A stretch of 64,000 nt of DNA, taken from positions 248,001 through 312,000 of the forward strand of contig OX442434.1 in NCBI GenBank assembly GCA_949361645.1, in the 5' to 3' direction. The DNA is from Spongilla lacustris (Eukaryota; Porifera; Demospongiae; Spongillida; Spongillidae). Below the pieces are notes generated by a model. It worked only from the letters and a program-made list of their open reading frames with translations. It ran no database searches and was not told the DNA's origin. This document shows positions 56,396 to 64,000 of the stretch, piece after piece. The position numbers and the translations under genes were made by a program. How positions within the stretch are numbered: the first letter of the stretch is position 1; the number at the start of each line of letters is the position of its first letter.

Positions 56396-57315
56396 GAACA
56401 CACCCTCCATGATAGGATTGGCCTCAAGAATCTGCTGCTCAATCCAAGAGTGCTGGCCACTGACTGCTGCCAGGAACTGCAGGATTAGTTTAGTGGACTC
56501 TGTCTTCCCAGCCCCACTCTCACCACTGAAAATGAAAACAGTTGGAGATGACCTCATTGCTCCAGAGTGCATACCTGATGATGACACATATGTTCTTGAG
56601 CTCCCTCTTCATGAAGTAGTAAGCGTTGTCAGCTATGGCAAAGATGTGTGGAGGCTCCTCCCCAATTTTCTTATCCTTGTACTGCTGGATGTACGAGGAA
56701 TCGTAGATGGGGAGAAGCTGGTATGGGTTGATGGCCACTAGAATGGACCCAGTGAAAGTCTGAGGAGGGAATGTGGAAGGAAGTGATGCAATGGAGAACA
56801 GTGCTTGTAATGTAAAAGCAACTTTTTGTTACTATGGTAACGGCCACTTACATAGATCATCTTGCTTTTGTATCGTATCAGGAGGTTGTGCAATATTCCT
56901 GCTTCGTGGAGGTCACCCAAACGGATCTATCACGGGAGAGGATAAAAGTTTAAAACAGCTATCCGCGCTCCAACGACCACGTGCATCGCCCTTACCATGT
57001 CCTCCACACCATCGGCACTGGTTGGGTGCATTGGCTTGATCTTTTTGGCGTCGCTAGCGGAGACCCAATGTTCTTGACCTTCGTCGTCCAAAAGTTGGAT
57101 CTGCCCCGTGTCCGAAAACTTGACCACGGCTCCAATTGGCAGCTCGAATTCTCCATTTTGCGTGTTATCGTACCACACGCTGTCTCCCTAGTGTAAGGAT
57201 AAGTAAATTTACGTATGCGGCAAGTAGTGCGACCATGGAAGCTGAGAGCATTGTTTGAAAATGGCAAATCCACAGCAAATATAAACAGTTCGCTTACTTT
57301 GCGCAGAATCACCAT
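40934..57315 (-). CDS. MYO7A: Unconventional myosin VII (MYO7A/B ortholog), complete
   Basis: N-terminus MVILRK then [14 protein letters not shown] and [11 protein letters not shown] match myosin VIIa. The motor includes the P-loop [12 protein letters not shown] (56.5 kb), switch region [18 protein letters not shown] (55.8 kb), relay [16 protein letters not shown] (54.0 kb) and actin-binding end with [12 protein letters not shown] (52.9 kb). IQ motifs lie at 52.4-51.6 kb and a charged single-helix segment at 51.4-50.9 kb. MyTH4-1 starts with [13 protein letters not shown] (50.4 kb) and FERM1 follows [13 protein letters not shown] (48.0-45.5 kb). The SH3 has [20 protein letters not shown] (45.1 kb). 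MyTH4-2 contains [16 protein letters not shown] (42.8 kb), and FERM2 ends [15 protein letters not shown] then a Lys/Ala/Pro tail. The full motor-IQ-SAH-MyTH4-FERM-SH3-MyTH4-FERM order is that of class VII myosins, which tether membranes and protrusions to actin. Single VII gene; A versus B cannot be decided. More than half of the locus is intronic repeat. Confidence 0.95.
41925..42305. repeat. 21-bp minisatellite in myosin VII intron
   Basis: About 18 units of AGCCCCTCAGGTGAGGTACA(T), inside the GC-AG intron between two FERM2 exons. Confidence 0.95.
42955..43445. repeat. 24-bp minisatellite, split by an insertion
   Basis: Twelve units with GCCACCCACATGATGACCTC, interrupted at 43236-43413 by a foreign 178-bp sequence and continued afterwards. 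Myosin VII intron in the second MyTH4 region. Confidence 0.9.
43236..43413. mobile_element. 178-bp insertion, hAT-like end
   Basis: Sequence starting CAGTCGAAAC and ending GGATACGCCACTG interrupts the 24-bp minisatellite. CACAT flanks both sides, a possible 5-bp duplication. The right end is the reverse complement of CAGTGGCGTATCC, an hAT-like terminus. The left end matches poorly, so it may be truncated. Confidence 0.5.
45172..45410. repeat. 26-bp minisatellite
   Basis: Nine units containing ACAGGGTGCTCCCAGCGCAC between the last FERM1 exon and the SH3 exon of myosin VII. Confidence 0.95.
46965..47695. repeat. 20-22-bp minisatellite
   Basis: About 34 units of CCCCACACTATCATACATAG with 2-4 extra C. 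Length variation is confined to the C run. Myosin VII intron in FERM1. Confidence 0.95.
48030..48300. repeat. 35-bp minisatellite
   Basis: Seven units with GTGCATTAGTGGGTGTGATG, then GGTGGGGATAGGGTGA, upstream of the acceptor (ccccacaacag) of a myosin VII FERM1 exon. Confidence 0.95.
48672..48918. repeat. (GTGTGTGCAT)n array
   Basis: Compound GT/GCAT microsatellite in a myosin VII intron. Confidence 0.9.
49255..49865. repeat. 41-bp minisatellite
   Basis: Fifteen units with CATATGTCCAGGGCAGCCTA and GGAAGGATCATTACC. The first unit overlaps the end of the MyTH4 exon that ends near 49260 (ILRFMGD region). Units differ at one or two sites only (ggg/gga, gtg/gtt). Confidence 0.95.
49975..50275. 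repeat. 25-bp minisatellite with ATATGACCATAT
   Basis: Twelve units of TATGTACTGGGGCCATATGA(CCATA). AT-rich palindromic joints. Myosin VII intron in the first MyTH4 region. Confidence 0.95.
51015..51285. repeat. 23-bp minisatellite with repeated donor-like site
   Basis: Twelve units with GGTGCTCACATAGCACCCAA. On the gene strand each holds TGTGAGCACC, matching the real donor AAG/gtgagcacc at the edge of the array (near 51278). The unit can fold, GGTGCT with AGCACC. Confidence 0.95.
53025..53115. repeat. 10-bp tandem repeat
   Basis: Nine units of ACTGGGTATT in a myosin VII motor intron. Confidence 0.9.
54728..54948. repeat. (GAGGGAGGGG)n, extended polypyrimidine tract
   Basis: About 21 perfect decamers. 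On the gene strand CCCTCCCTCC runs straight into cacactgcag, the acceptor of the motor exon starting near 54717. Confidence 0.95.
56220..56395. repeat. (CA)n microsatellite
   Basis: About 175 bp CA with a few CGCG interruptions, in the intron right after the P-loop exon of myosin VII. Confidence 0.95.
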
Positions 57316-57597
57316 GGCGTTACCCTCTTGCGCTCACGAGTCCCTGCAATGGCAGGTATTCCTTGACAAGGGGGCGGGGCAGGCTTCCGCGAATCTGCAG
57401 CCACTCGAGGCCGGCCTACAGTTCTTCTGTGCTAGGATTTTCTGGGCTGCACTTGCAGCTGAGATGTGGTTGCCTATCTGTCCACTCAAAGAGAGTTTGT
57501 CGGCCAAACAAATCGTTTGCAATTAGCGGCCACCGCCCTCTAGCTCGAGCGACTCTGGCTTCACGTGCGCGCTGGATGAATATTAGTGAATGCAACC
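57316..57597. promoter_or_regulatory. Probable bidirectional promoter
   Basis: 282 bp between the divergent starts of myosin VII and the exonuclease, GC-rich with several CpG. Inferred from spacing. Confidence 0.5.
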
Positions 57598-58354
57598 ATG
57601 CGCACATGGCGACTGATGCATATGTGTCAGCGATGCTTCAAGACATTGCTCTCGGGAAAAAGTGGCATGGCTCAGATGTCGATGTCTGCGGGACTCCCCC
57701 ACGTGAGTCTGAAAAAGCTGGACGTCATGGGCCTCCCTCGGCTATTGTTTCCGGGAAAGACGTTCATAATAAACTCTGCCTATGAAGAACAGACATTTGT
57801 TACCGTTATCAACGAACTTGCGCACAACAAGGTCTTGGGGTTCGACACGGAGACAAAACCGAATTTTTTTAAAGGTAGCAAGGTCCCCAGGCCTCCGGCG
57901 CTTGTGCAGCTGGCATGTAGCAACTTATGTGTAATTTGGCGCCTTCAAAGAGGAAACAGAAGTGAAGCCGTACCTCCGTTGCTGGCTGGTATTTTGACAT
58001 CCAACGACATTCTCAAGGTTTAATTTGTGTTTGCTAAATTGTAGGGCCAACCTCATTATTACTTCGCATTCTTCACTTCAGGTTGGTCACGCGGCGACTA
58101 ATGACGCTGTTGAGTTGCTTAGACACTATTCAGTAAATACTAGGAATGTTTTGGACACTTACCAGTTTGCCAAGAACTTGCAATTGCCTGTGTTTAGCTT
58201 GCAGGGTCTGGTAGCCATACTTATGGGTCACAGACTTTGCAAACGCCAAACCACATCAAACTGGGAGAGATGGGAGCTGACAGACCCACAAGTCAAGTAT
58301 GCTAGTGCAGATGCATGGGCTTCATTGAAAGTATACCAGGCAATGACACGGTGA

Positions 58355-58389
<35 letters not shown>

Positions 58390-60180
58390 AGTGGTGTGTT
58401 TATCTTCAAGGCTTTACATTCCATGTATAGTGTCGCTGCCTCCAAGGGTTGCAGGCCACCCCTCCCTATGGACAGTACGTTGGACCTGTTGAAACCTAAT
58501 GAAAAGGAAGCTGTTGAAGCAGCCATAAAAAAGGTTTGGGTGTAGGGATAACTGGAGGGGGGGGGGGGGGGGTTGATGGAGACAGTTAAGGTGGTCAGGT
58601 ATGAGGTATGGTGGGAATGTGAGGTATGGTGGGAATGTGAGGTATGGTGGTACATGTATGTTGGGAATGGGAAGTATAGGGAATTCATGGGAAGTATGAG
58701 GTATGGTGGGAAGGGGAAGTATGAGGTATGGTGGGAAGGGGAAGTATGAGGTATGGTGGGAAGGGGAAGTATGAGGTATGGTGGGAAGGGGAAGTATGAG
58801 GTATGGTGGGAAGGGGAAGTATGAGGTATGGTGGGAAGGGGAAGTATGAGGTATGGTGGGAAGGGGAAGTATGAGGTATGGTGGGAAGGGGAAGTATGAG
58901 GTATGGTGGGAAGGGGAAGTATGAGGTATGGTGGGAAGGGGTGGGTAGGTTGATGGGTACTAATGGTCTCTTTATTTAGTGTGTTTAACTTCAGATTAGA
59001 CAAAGACCAGCCCCCCACTTCCTGCTCCACCCCCACTTCCTACTCCACAGCTTGACACAGGTATGCAGAACTTTGTTGAAGAGGATGCAGGACAAGGTAG
59101 GTGTGAGGTGATGGGGAGGGGTGGTGTGATGGGAAGGGGTGGTGTGAGGGTGTGTGACAGGAAGGGAGGTGGTGTGAGGGTGTGATGGGGAGGTGGTGTT
59201 CAGCACCCCCAACTCTCTTAACCACAATATCTGTGTTCCTTGTAAGTTCCTATATTGGAGAACTGGTGTGACATCAGACAGAGACAGGCAAGGTACCTGT
59301 TTGAGGTAAGTTTGGCTATGCAATTGTTTAACATCTGGATCACTGCAACGTCTTGAGTATACAGTATCTTGGCTCCCTTTGTACTACAGTAAAGTGGTTG
59401 ATTTTCATGTATAAAAGTTTTGTGTTTAGTTGTGGGCTGGCAGTAATGTAGGGGTGACTTATTTGTACAAGTACTGCAATTAAGAGTGGAGGAGAGGGAA
59501 GTATTGCAGTTGAGAGGCAGGAGAGAGAACATGGTTTAATTAGATGTACTTTAACATTATATATTACTATTGTTGTTTCCTACAACTACACAATGGGATA
59601 TGAAAATGTTCTAATTAAGAAGCAATGGTAGTGTAGTGAGATGGGATATCAAATTTTAATTCTCAATAGGAGTACCTATCACACAACACCTTTGTACCTA
59701 TCACACATCACCTTTGTACACATGCACACATCACCTTTGTACCTATCACTCATCACCTTTGTACCTATCACACATCACCTTTGTACCTATCACACATCAC
59801 CTTTGTACACATGCACACATCACCTTTGTACCTATCACTCATCACCTTTGTACCTATCACTCATCACCTTTGTACCTATCACACATCACCTTTGTACCTA
59901 TCACACATCACCTTTGTACACATGCACACATCACCTTTGTACACATGCACACATCACCTTTGTACACATGCACACATCGCCTTTGTACACATGCACACAT
60001 CACCTTTGTACACATGCACACATCACCTTTGTACCTATCACACAACACCTTTGTACACATGCACACACTATCAGTCTCCACCTCTTAATTTCCTCCCAGG
60101 CTCTTAAATGTGTACTTTCTAAATTGCTCTGGGGGCTTTCTTTGTTACTTCCCTGCGGGCATAATGTCTTGGTGGTGTAA
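57598..60180 (+). CDS. DEDDy 3'-5' exonuclease (WRN-exonuclease/EXD2-like)
   Basis: Exon 1 (57598-58017) starts MRTWRLMHMCQRCFKTLL, basic and hydrophobic, possibly a mitochondrial presequence. Exo I is VLGFDTETKPNF (Asp and Glu), followed by ALVQLA. Exon 2 (58083-58350) holds Exo II VGHAATNDAVEL and Exo III YASADAWASLKVYQ, so all four acidic residues and the Tyr of the DEDDy class are present. The sequence SNWERWELTDPQVKYASADA is typical of Werner-like exonucleases. Later exons, VAASKGCRPPLPMDSTLDLL (58429-58537), IRQRPAPHFLLHPHFLLH (to about 59096), NWCDIRQRQARYLFE (near 59300) and a 27-codon last exon to TAA at 60180, keep phase but are not recognisable. The catalytic part is firm; the C-terminal exons, particularly the last across a 22-bp minisatellite, are inferred. 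Starts 282 bp from the divergent myosin VII gene. Confidence 0.7.
58612..58942. repeat. 25-bp minisatellite
   Basis: Around 12 units of GGGAAGTATGAGGTATGGTG(GGAAG) in an intron of the exonuclease gene. Confidence 0.95.
59685..60066. repeat. 22-bp minisatellite, two alternating forms
   Basis: About 17 units built from CACCTTTGTACCTATCACAC and CACCTTTGTACACATGCACA. It lies before the inferred last exon of the exonuclease gene. Confidence 0.95.
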
Positions 60181-60189
60181 AGTACAAGG

Positions 60190-60510
60190 AATCATTCCTG
60201 AAGTAGCAATCTTTCTGAGGAATGCCATACGGCCGCAATTTGGGCTGAAAAGGCTCAGGAAAAGGTTTGTTCCCTTCGGGAAGCTAGTCAAACAAGCGGC
60301 ATCCCTTATGCAACTTTGTACAGGCTTGTTCATGACCCGAAACTGATCGATCGCTGCCTTCTAGAAGCTGGTTTAGTGAAGGGCTGCACGTGGTTAAACG
60401 ATCAAGGGGTTGGAGTAAGTAAGCGCGACTTACTTAGGGCTGCCAAGTCATGTATTGAGCGACGTGGTAACACATTCCTTAAGTTTAGGGCAAAAGGTTA
60501 AAGTTTAAAT
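60190..60510 (+). pseudogene. Pipsqueak-type HTH fragment, transposon-derived
   Basis: One open frame reads AEKAQEKVCSLREASQTSGI then PYATLYRLVHDP, a helix-turn-helix of the HTH_psq class found at the N-terminus of pogo/CENP-B and related transposases. It continues 60 residues to a stop near 60500. A second open stretch (FELASRVLRTTSDFSERA) ends at 60716. No start codon or splice context is clear. Could be an exon of an unknown gene. Confidence 0.5.
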
Positions 60511-60799
60511 TATCCATTATTGGTATTGGTCGTTTTCCTCTGCTCCATGAGGAAGCCCACCCAAAGCTGGAGGTTTGATCGTTATATCATGCCAGAAAGT
60601 TTGAGCTGGCAAGCAGAGTTCTAAGGACTACATCTGATTTCTCAGAAAGAGCAACCAAGGAACTTGAATCACTAGCCGAGTGCATGCTGAACCTTTCAGA
60701 CGTTGATGCTGATTGAATAACTACGTGTACTTGTATGCAGTTTTTAAAAAGCTATACATGTATAAGAAAATAATGTTAATAAATTGTTGGCTCCCCTTT

Positions 60800-62020
60800 G
60801 GTGATGTTGATGAATCTTTTTTATTGCCTTCGTAAACTTCAAACCCATTGCTTTCTTTTGAGTACGCTTCAATCCACTTCCATGCGTAATCAGAAAGCGA
60901 TGTTTGTAGCTATATTATAAGGGTATTAGTGCACGCTGTAGCTGTGTTTGTGAAGAAGTAATGTTATGTCAACAGTACTGTCTGCAATCTTTTGACATGT
61001 GCCCAGCACATTTCAATATGCATGCATTCTGGACGGCATTTTGGACCAAACAGCAGAATGTGGCTGCCACGATGCTTCACCCCTTGTATATCAGGCTTCA
61101 CTGAAGGGCTGAGATGAAGAGCATCCTAGATTGAGCTGTTCAAATTCATCTATCACTCTTGTTACATTCTGCATGTTACTGGGGGTCCAAAACCCATCGG
61201 TTTTCGGCTCAATGATCAACCAACCATGGCAGGGAACAGATACAGTACCAATATTGGCACCACTCCCTTTTGGTTAAGGTTTGCATACAACATGGCCTCA
61301 TCAGGGTTTCCATGAATCAGTGGAATTTCTCCCCACAGGAAGATCTGGCCATTCTGGTTTGCTAGTGTCTCATTCCAAGCAGGAAGACTGACACAGGGCT
61401 TCAGTGGGGATAAGCTACCACATCTGGATCCTCGTGCCTATCACAAAATCCAGCGCTTGAAGAGTCAAACTGGTCATTTAAACCCAAGTTTGTGCATCCG
61501 TCTGAGAACTGTCATGATGGGAATGGTATCTAGCCTCATGCATATCAAGAACTTCTATTGCCTCTTCATGGTCAAGTAACCATCTTCATGGTCAAGTAAC
61601 CATCTTCATGGTCAAGTAGCCCTCTTCATGGTCAAGTAGCCATCTTCATGGTCAAGTAGCCCTCTTCATGGTCAAGTAACCATCTTCATGGTCAAGTAGC
61701 CATCTTCATGGTCAAGTAACCATCTTCATGGTCAAGTAACCATCTTCATGGTCAAGTAGCCCTCTTCATGGTCAAGTAGCCCTCTTCATGGTCAAGTAGC
61801 CATCTTCATGGTCAAGTAGCCCTCTTCATGGTCAAGTAGCCATCTTCATGGTCAAGTAACCATCTTCATGGTCGCCTTCTTCATGCTCTCCACCTTGTTT
61901 CAAACGATCCTTAATCCAGGATTTGAGCTCAAATGCTACATCAGGACGCAAATAGGGGTGTGGCCCCTTGTTTTGATGGGGGTGCCTTAAGTTGATTGGT
62001 TGAAATATAACGTACACGCA
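60800..62020 (-). pseudogene. Decayed DDE transposase-like gene
   Basis: Broken minus-strand frames read, from high to low coordinates, PYLRPDVAFELKSWIKDRLK, FCDRHEDPDVVAY, IIEPKTDGFWTPSNM and CRPECMHIEMCWAHVKR. The last is like the E-containing block (N-IE-CWA-AK) and the second like the D-GHEREDVV block of DDE transposases in sponges and fungi. Stops and frame changes plus a 20-bp minisatellite at 61560-61880 show it is dead. Family name uncertain. Confidence 0.45.
61560..61880. repeat. 20-bp minisatellite inside a transposase remnant
   Basis: Sixteen units of CATCTTCATGGTCAAGTAGC, alternating AGC/AAC/CCC ends. Confidence 0.95.
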
Positions 62021-62568
62021 ATTGCATGTATCATTAAATGTTTGTGTCCTTGCGATGTATGTTCATAGTGGTATAGCCAGAGATGTGGATAGAAAATGGT
62101 TGCTAATGTTGTATGTTGTCATGCAACCACCACACCATGGCACACCAAATTGGTCATTACTGTTCAAAAGATGATCAATACCATTCAGGCCTTCGGATAT
62201 CATTCAGGTCATTCAGCTTCTCATATATCATAAGCATGCCACGGAAGGTTTTATTGATAAACAACACATCTTTAGGGATTCTAGCAAAGCAAAGATTAAC
62301 CTACATGTACACAACATTTGTTAGGTACCCATTGAGCTACCAGCAAACCCCCCCCCCAATATACCTGTGAAGTTAGATCAGCCTGGTGCCCTGTGGGTTT
62401 AGTTGAATCTATCACTTGAAAGAAAACATTCATGAGGTTGCTTGTTTGCTTTGGGGTACATTGTACAAATTGTTGGTAGTTCTTGGAAAGTCTACTTCCT
62501 GCACCACTTCTATTCATGGTCTTACAATAGTGCAAAGTGCCTAAAGGCCACATACAAGTGGACTTGTC

Positions 62569-62696
62569 ACATGCAACTCAAATGAATATGGTTAAATACA
62601 GGCATATTCATTAGAGTTGCATGTGGTGTATGCTGGCCTATCATCCTAGGCAACTCAAATGAATATGGGTAAAGTTCAGAGATTCATTTGAGTTGC
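62569..62696. repeat. Two hairpins with the same stem
   Basis: First: ACATGCAACTCAAATGAATA pairs with TATTCATTAGAGTTGCATGT across 12 bases (62569-62624). Second: GCAACTCAAATGAAT pairs with ATTCATTTGAGTTGC (62650-62696). Both stems share sequence, so they are a duplicated unit or nested MITE ends. Confidence 0.8.
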
Positions 62697-63761
62697 ATAT
62701 TGACCCAGGACCTGCTCAGGGTACTCATGACCTGCTCAGGGTACTCATGATGATGTGGACATTTGTGTATGTCATGACATGGGGGAGGCATGTACTAGAG
62801 TCATTGTGCATGTATGGGGGGGGGGGGGGGGGGGACAGCCTGTGTATGGTGGGTAGGCATACACTAACAACGTTGTACCATTGATTTCTGTGTCCCTAGC
62901 AGGATCTAATGTTGTGATGATTAAATGAGACAGAACTACTAACAAACCATATCCCTTAATTACAATGCACGTGGTGTGTTTGATGGACGTCCATTTGGTA
63001 GTGCTCACACTTGGGCATGGCTTGAACACACAGAGTGGGTGTCCTTGTTCTCTACACACTGCTGTGTAGCCACATCACATGGATGTCACCTGATCTCTGT
63101 AGCCACATCACATGGTTGTACATATGTGTGCACACCACTTAACAAGACTTGCAAAAGTTTGGCTGCATGTGTGTGCCACACGGACAATATTGCATTAGTG
63201 GGTGTGGTATTTGAACTACAAAATCAATAATTGTTCATGTCTAACATCGAAAACACATGTGTCACTGATATCAATAAACATTAACACACCTACACTTTGT
63301 TTGCATGTAAGGTGCAGTATGTTCATTGTGTGCACACTTGTTAATTATGTGCTGTTTGTTACAATGTAGGAGAGGTATGGGGCGGAGCCAGCAATCCAGT
63401 TGTCTGAAGGTTGTCAGCCGGTCCACTAGAAGATGATTGTTCACAAAGACTTTTACGTGCTGGCTGGATAGAACGTGTGACTGGATAGAACGTGTGACTG
63501 CTTGAGAGTCGGTGCATGTTATTGTATGTGGAGGTGGAGGGCCTTTAGAGCGAAATGAGCTCTTTTGTTTTATAACGGCGGGAAATGCGTATGAGTAAAT
63601 GATCTGAGCCGCACGCTGATATCATATTATTGTTAATATGTGGGCGTCATCGTCGCGGATTTCTAATTATAAATTCCTGCAATATGTTGCATGAGGTGAC
63701 AAGTATCTCAATACCTTTGAATGTGAAGTAGTTGCTTGACCAGTTCGACTTCGTTAGTGTG
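62697..63761. other. Upstream region of the CH-domain gene
   Basis: No gene recognised. Contains a G run at 62816-62834, a duplicated CACATCACATGG block near 63070-63115 and a tandem GACTGGATAGAACGTGT (63462-63500). Confidence 0.5.
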
Positions 63762-63937
63762 ATGGATTCAGCCGGTCCTTTTTGGGTCGATGTACAGAAG
63801 AAGACGTTTACCAATTGGACAAATGACAGGTTGAAAAAAACTGAAGTAAAAGTTGAAAGTCTTGAAGCGGACTTCGATGATGGTATCAAACTTATCACCC
63901 TTCTACAATGCCTGGCTCCCGACAAGAAGTTTCCAAA
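63762..63937 (+). CDS. Filamin/alpha-actinin-type CH-domain protein, first exon
   Basis: ATG at 63762 opens MDSAGPFWVDVQKKTFTNW, then NDRLKK, LEADFDDGIKLITLLQCL and DKKFPK, ending in phase 2 at a gtaagc donor. This is helix A to C of a first calponin-homology domain, with the QKKTFTNW actin-binding signature and the DG-KL-LL core. Filamins have a CH1 starting close to the N-terminus and short insert positions like this, so filamin is the best guess; alpha-actinin, beta-spectrin or plastin-like proteins are possible. The rest lies beyond the right edge. An upstream in-frame codon at 63732 is an alternative start. Confidence 0.7.
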
Positions 63938-64000
63938 GTAAGCGAGGCGGTCTGCGCATTCGCTCTGCATGTGAACTGAGCAATCCAATCCTAAACAGGT

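Overview
This is a window of an intron-rich animal nuclear genome. Introns follow GT-AG rules (two look like GC-AG), genes are close together, and most larger introns are filled with minisatellites or microsatellites. The gene content is animal-type: a class VII myosin, a filamin/alpha-actinin-type CH protein, an SR splicing factor, RSRC1, TMEM223 and the flagellar protein DRC9/IQCG. A decayed retroelement of a kind I recall as common in sponge and cnidarian genomes suggests an early-branching animal, probably a sponge. That last step is inference and no species is named.

Layout. Positions 1-19.8 kb hold four minus-strand paralogues of a seven-transmembrane family (one cut by the left edge). 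A decayed retroelement lies between the third and fourth. At 20.3-29.0 kb come RSRC1 (-), an unrecognised serine-rich gene (+) that starts head-to-head with RSRC1, and DRC9/IQCG (-). A fifth 7TM paralogue occupies 29.8-35.6 kb (-); its introns carry a pogo/Tigger-like non-autonomous element and a zinc-finger hAT-like remnant. Then follow TMEM223 (+), an unrecognised helical protein (-), a one-RRM SR splicing factor (+), and a complete myosin VII gene spanning 40.9-57.3 kb (-). A DEDDy 3'-5' exonuclease (+) starts head-to-head with the myosin. Positions 60.2-62.7 kb hold transposon remnants, and the first exon of a filamin-like gene (+) lies near the right edge.

The most notable content is the 7TM family. 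Four complete copies can be assembled by hand with intact reading frames; the two fully measured (genes 2 and 5) have twelve exons. All four complete copies end in a 105-bp exon, entered by a phase-0 intron, that encodes only the last membrane segment. The layout matches the insect gustatory/odorant receptor (GR-like, GRL) superfamily: long cytosolic N-terminus, seven membrane segments, an [L]xPYLxLLKLxGW motif before TM1, a long TM4 running into a polar helix, and a C-terminus only a few residues past TM7. The canonical TM7 TYhhhhhQF motif is absent. If the host is a sponge, this would extend the superfamily to a lineage where, as far as I recall, it had been reported missing.

A second theme is minisatellites whose repeat unit carries splice-site sequence. 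In intron 6 of 7TM gene 2, both the donor and the acceptor lie at the edge of, and share sequence with, separate tandem arrays. Similar arrays with donor-like or acceptor-like units occur in RSRC1 and myosin VII introns, and several form greatly lengthened polypyrimidine tracts right before exons.
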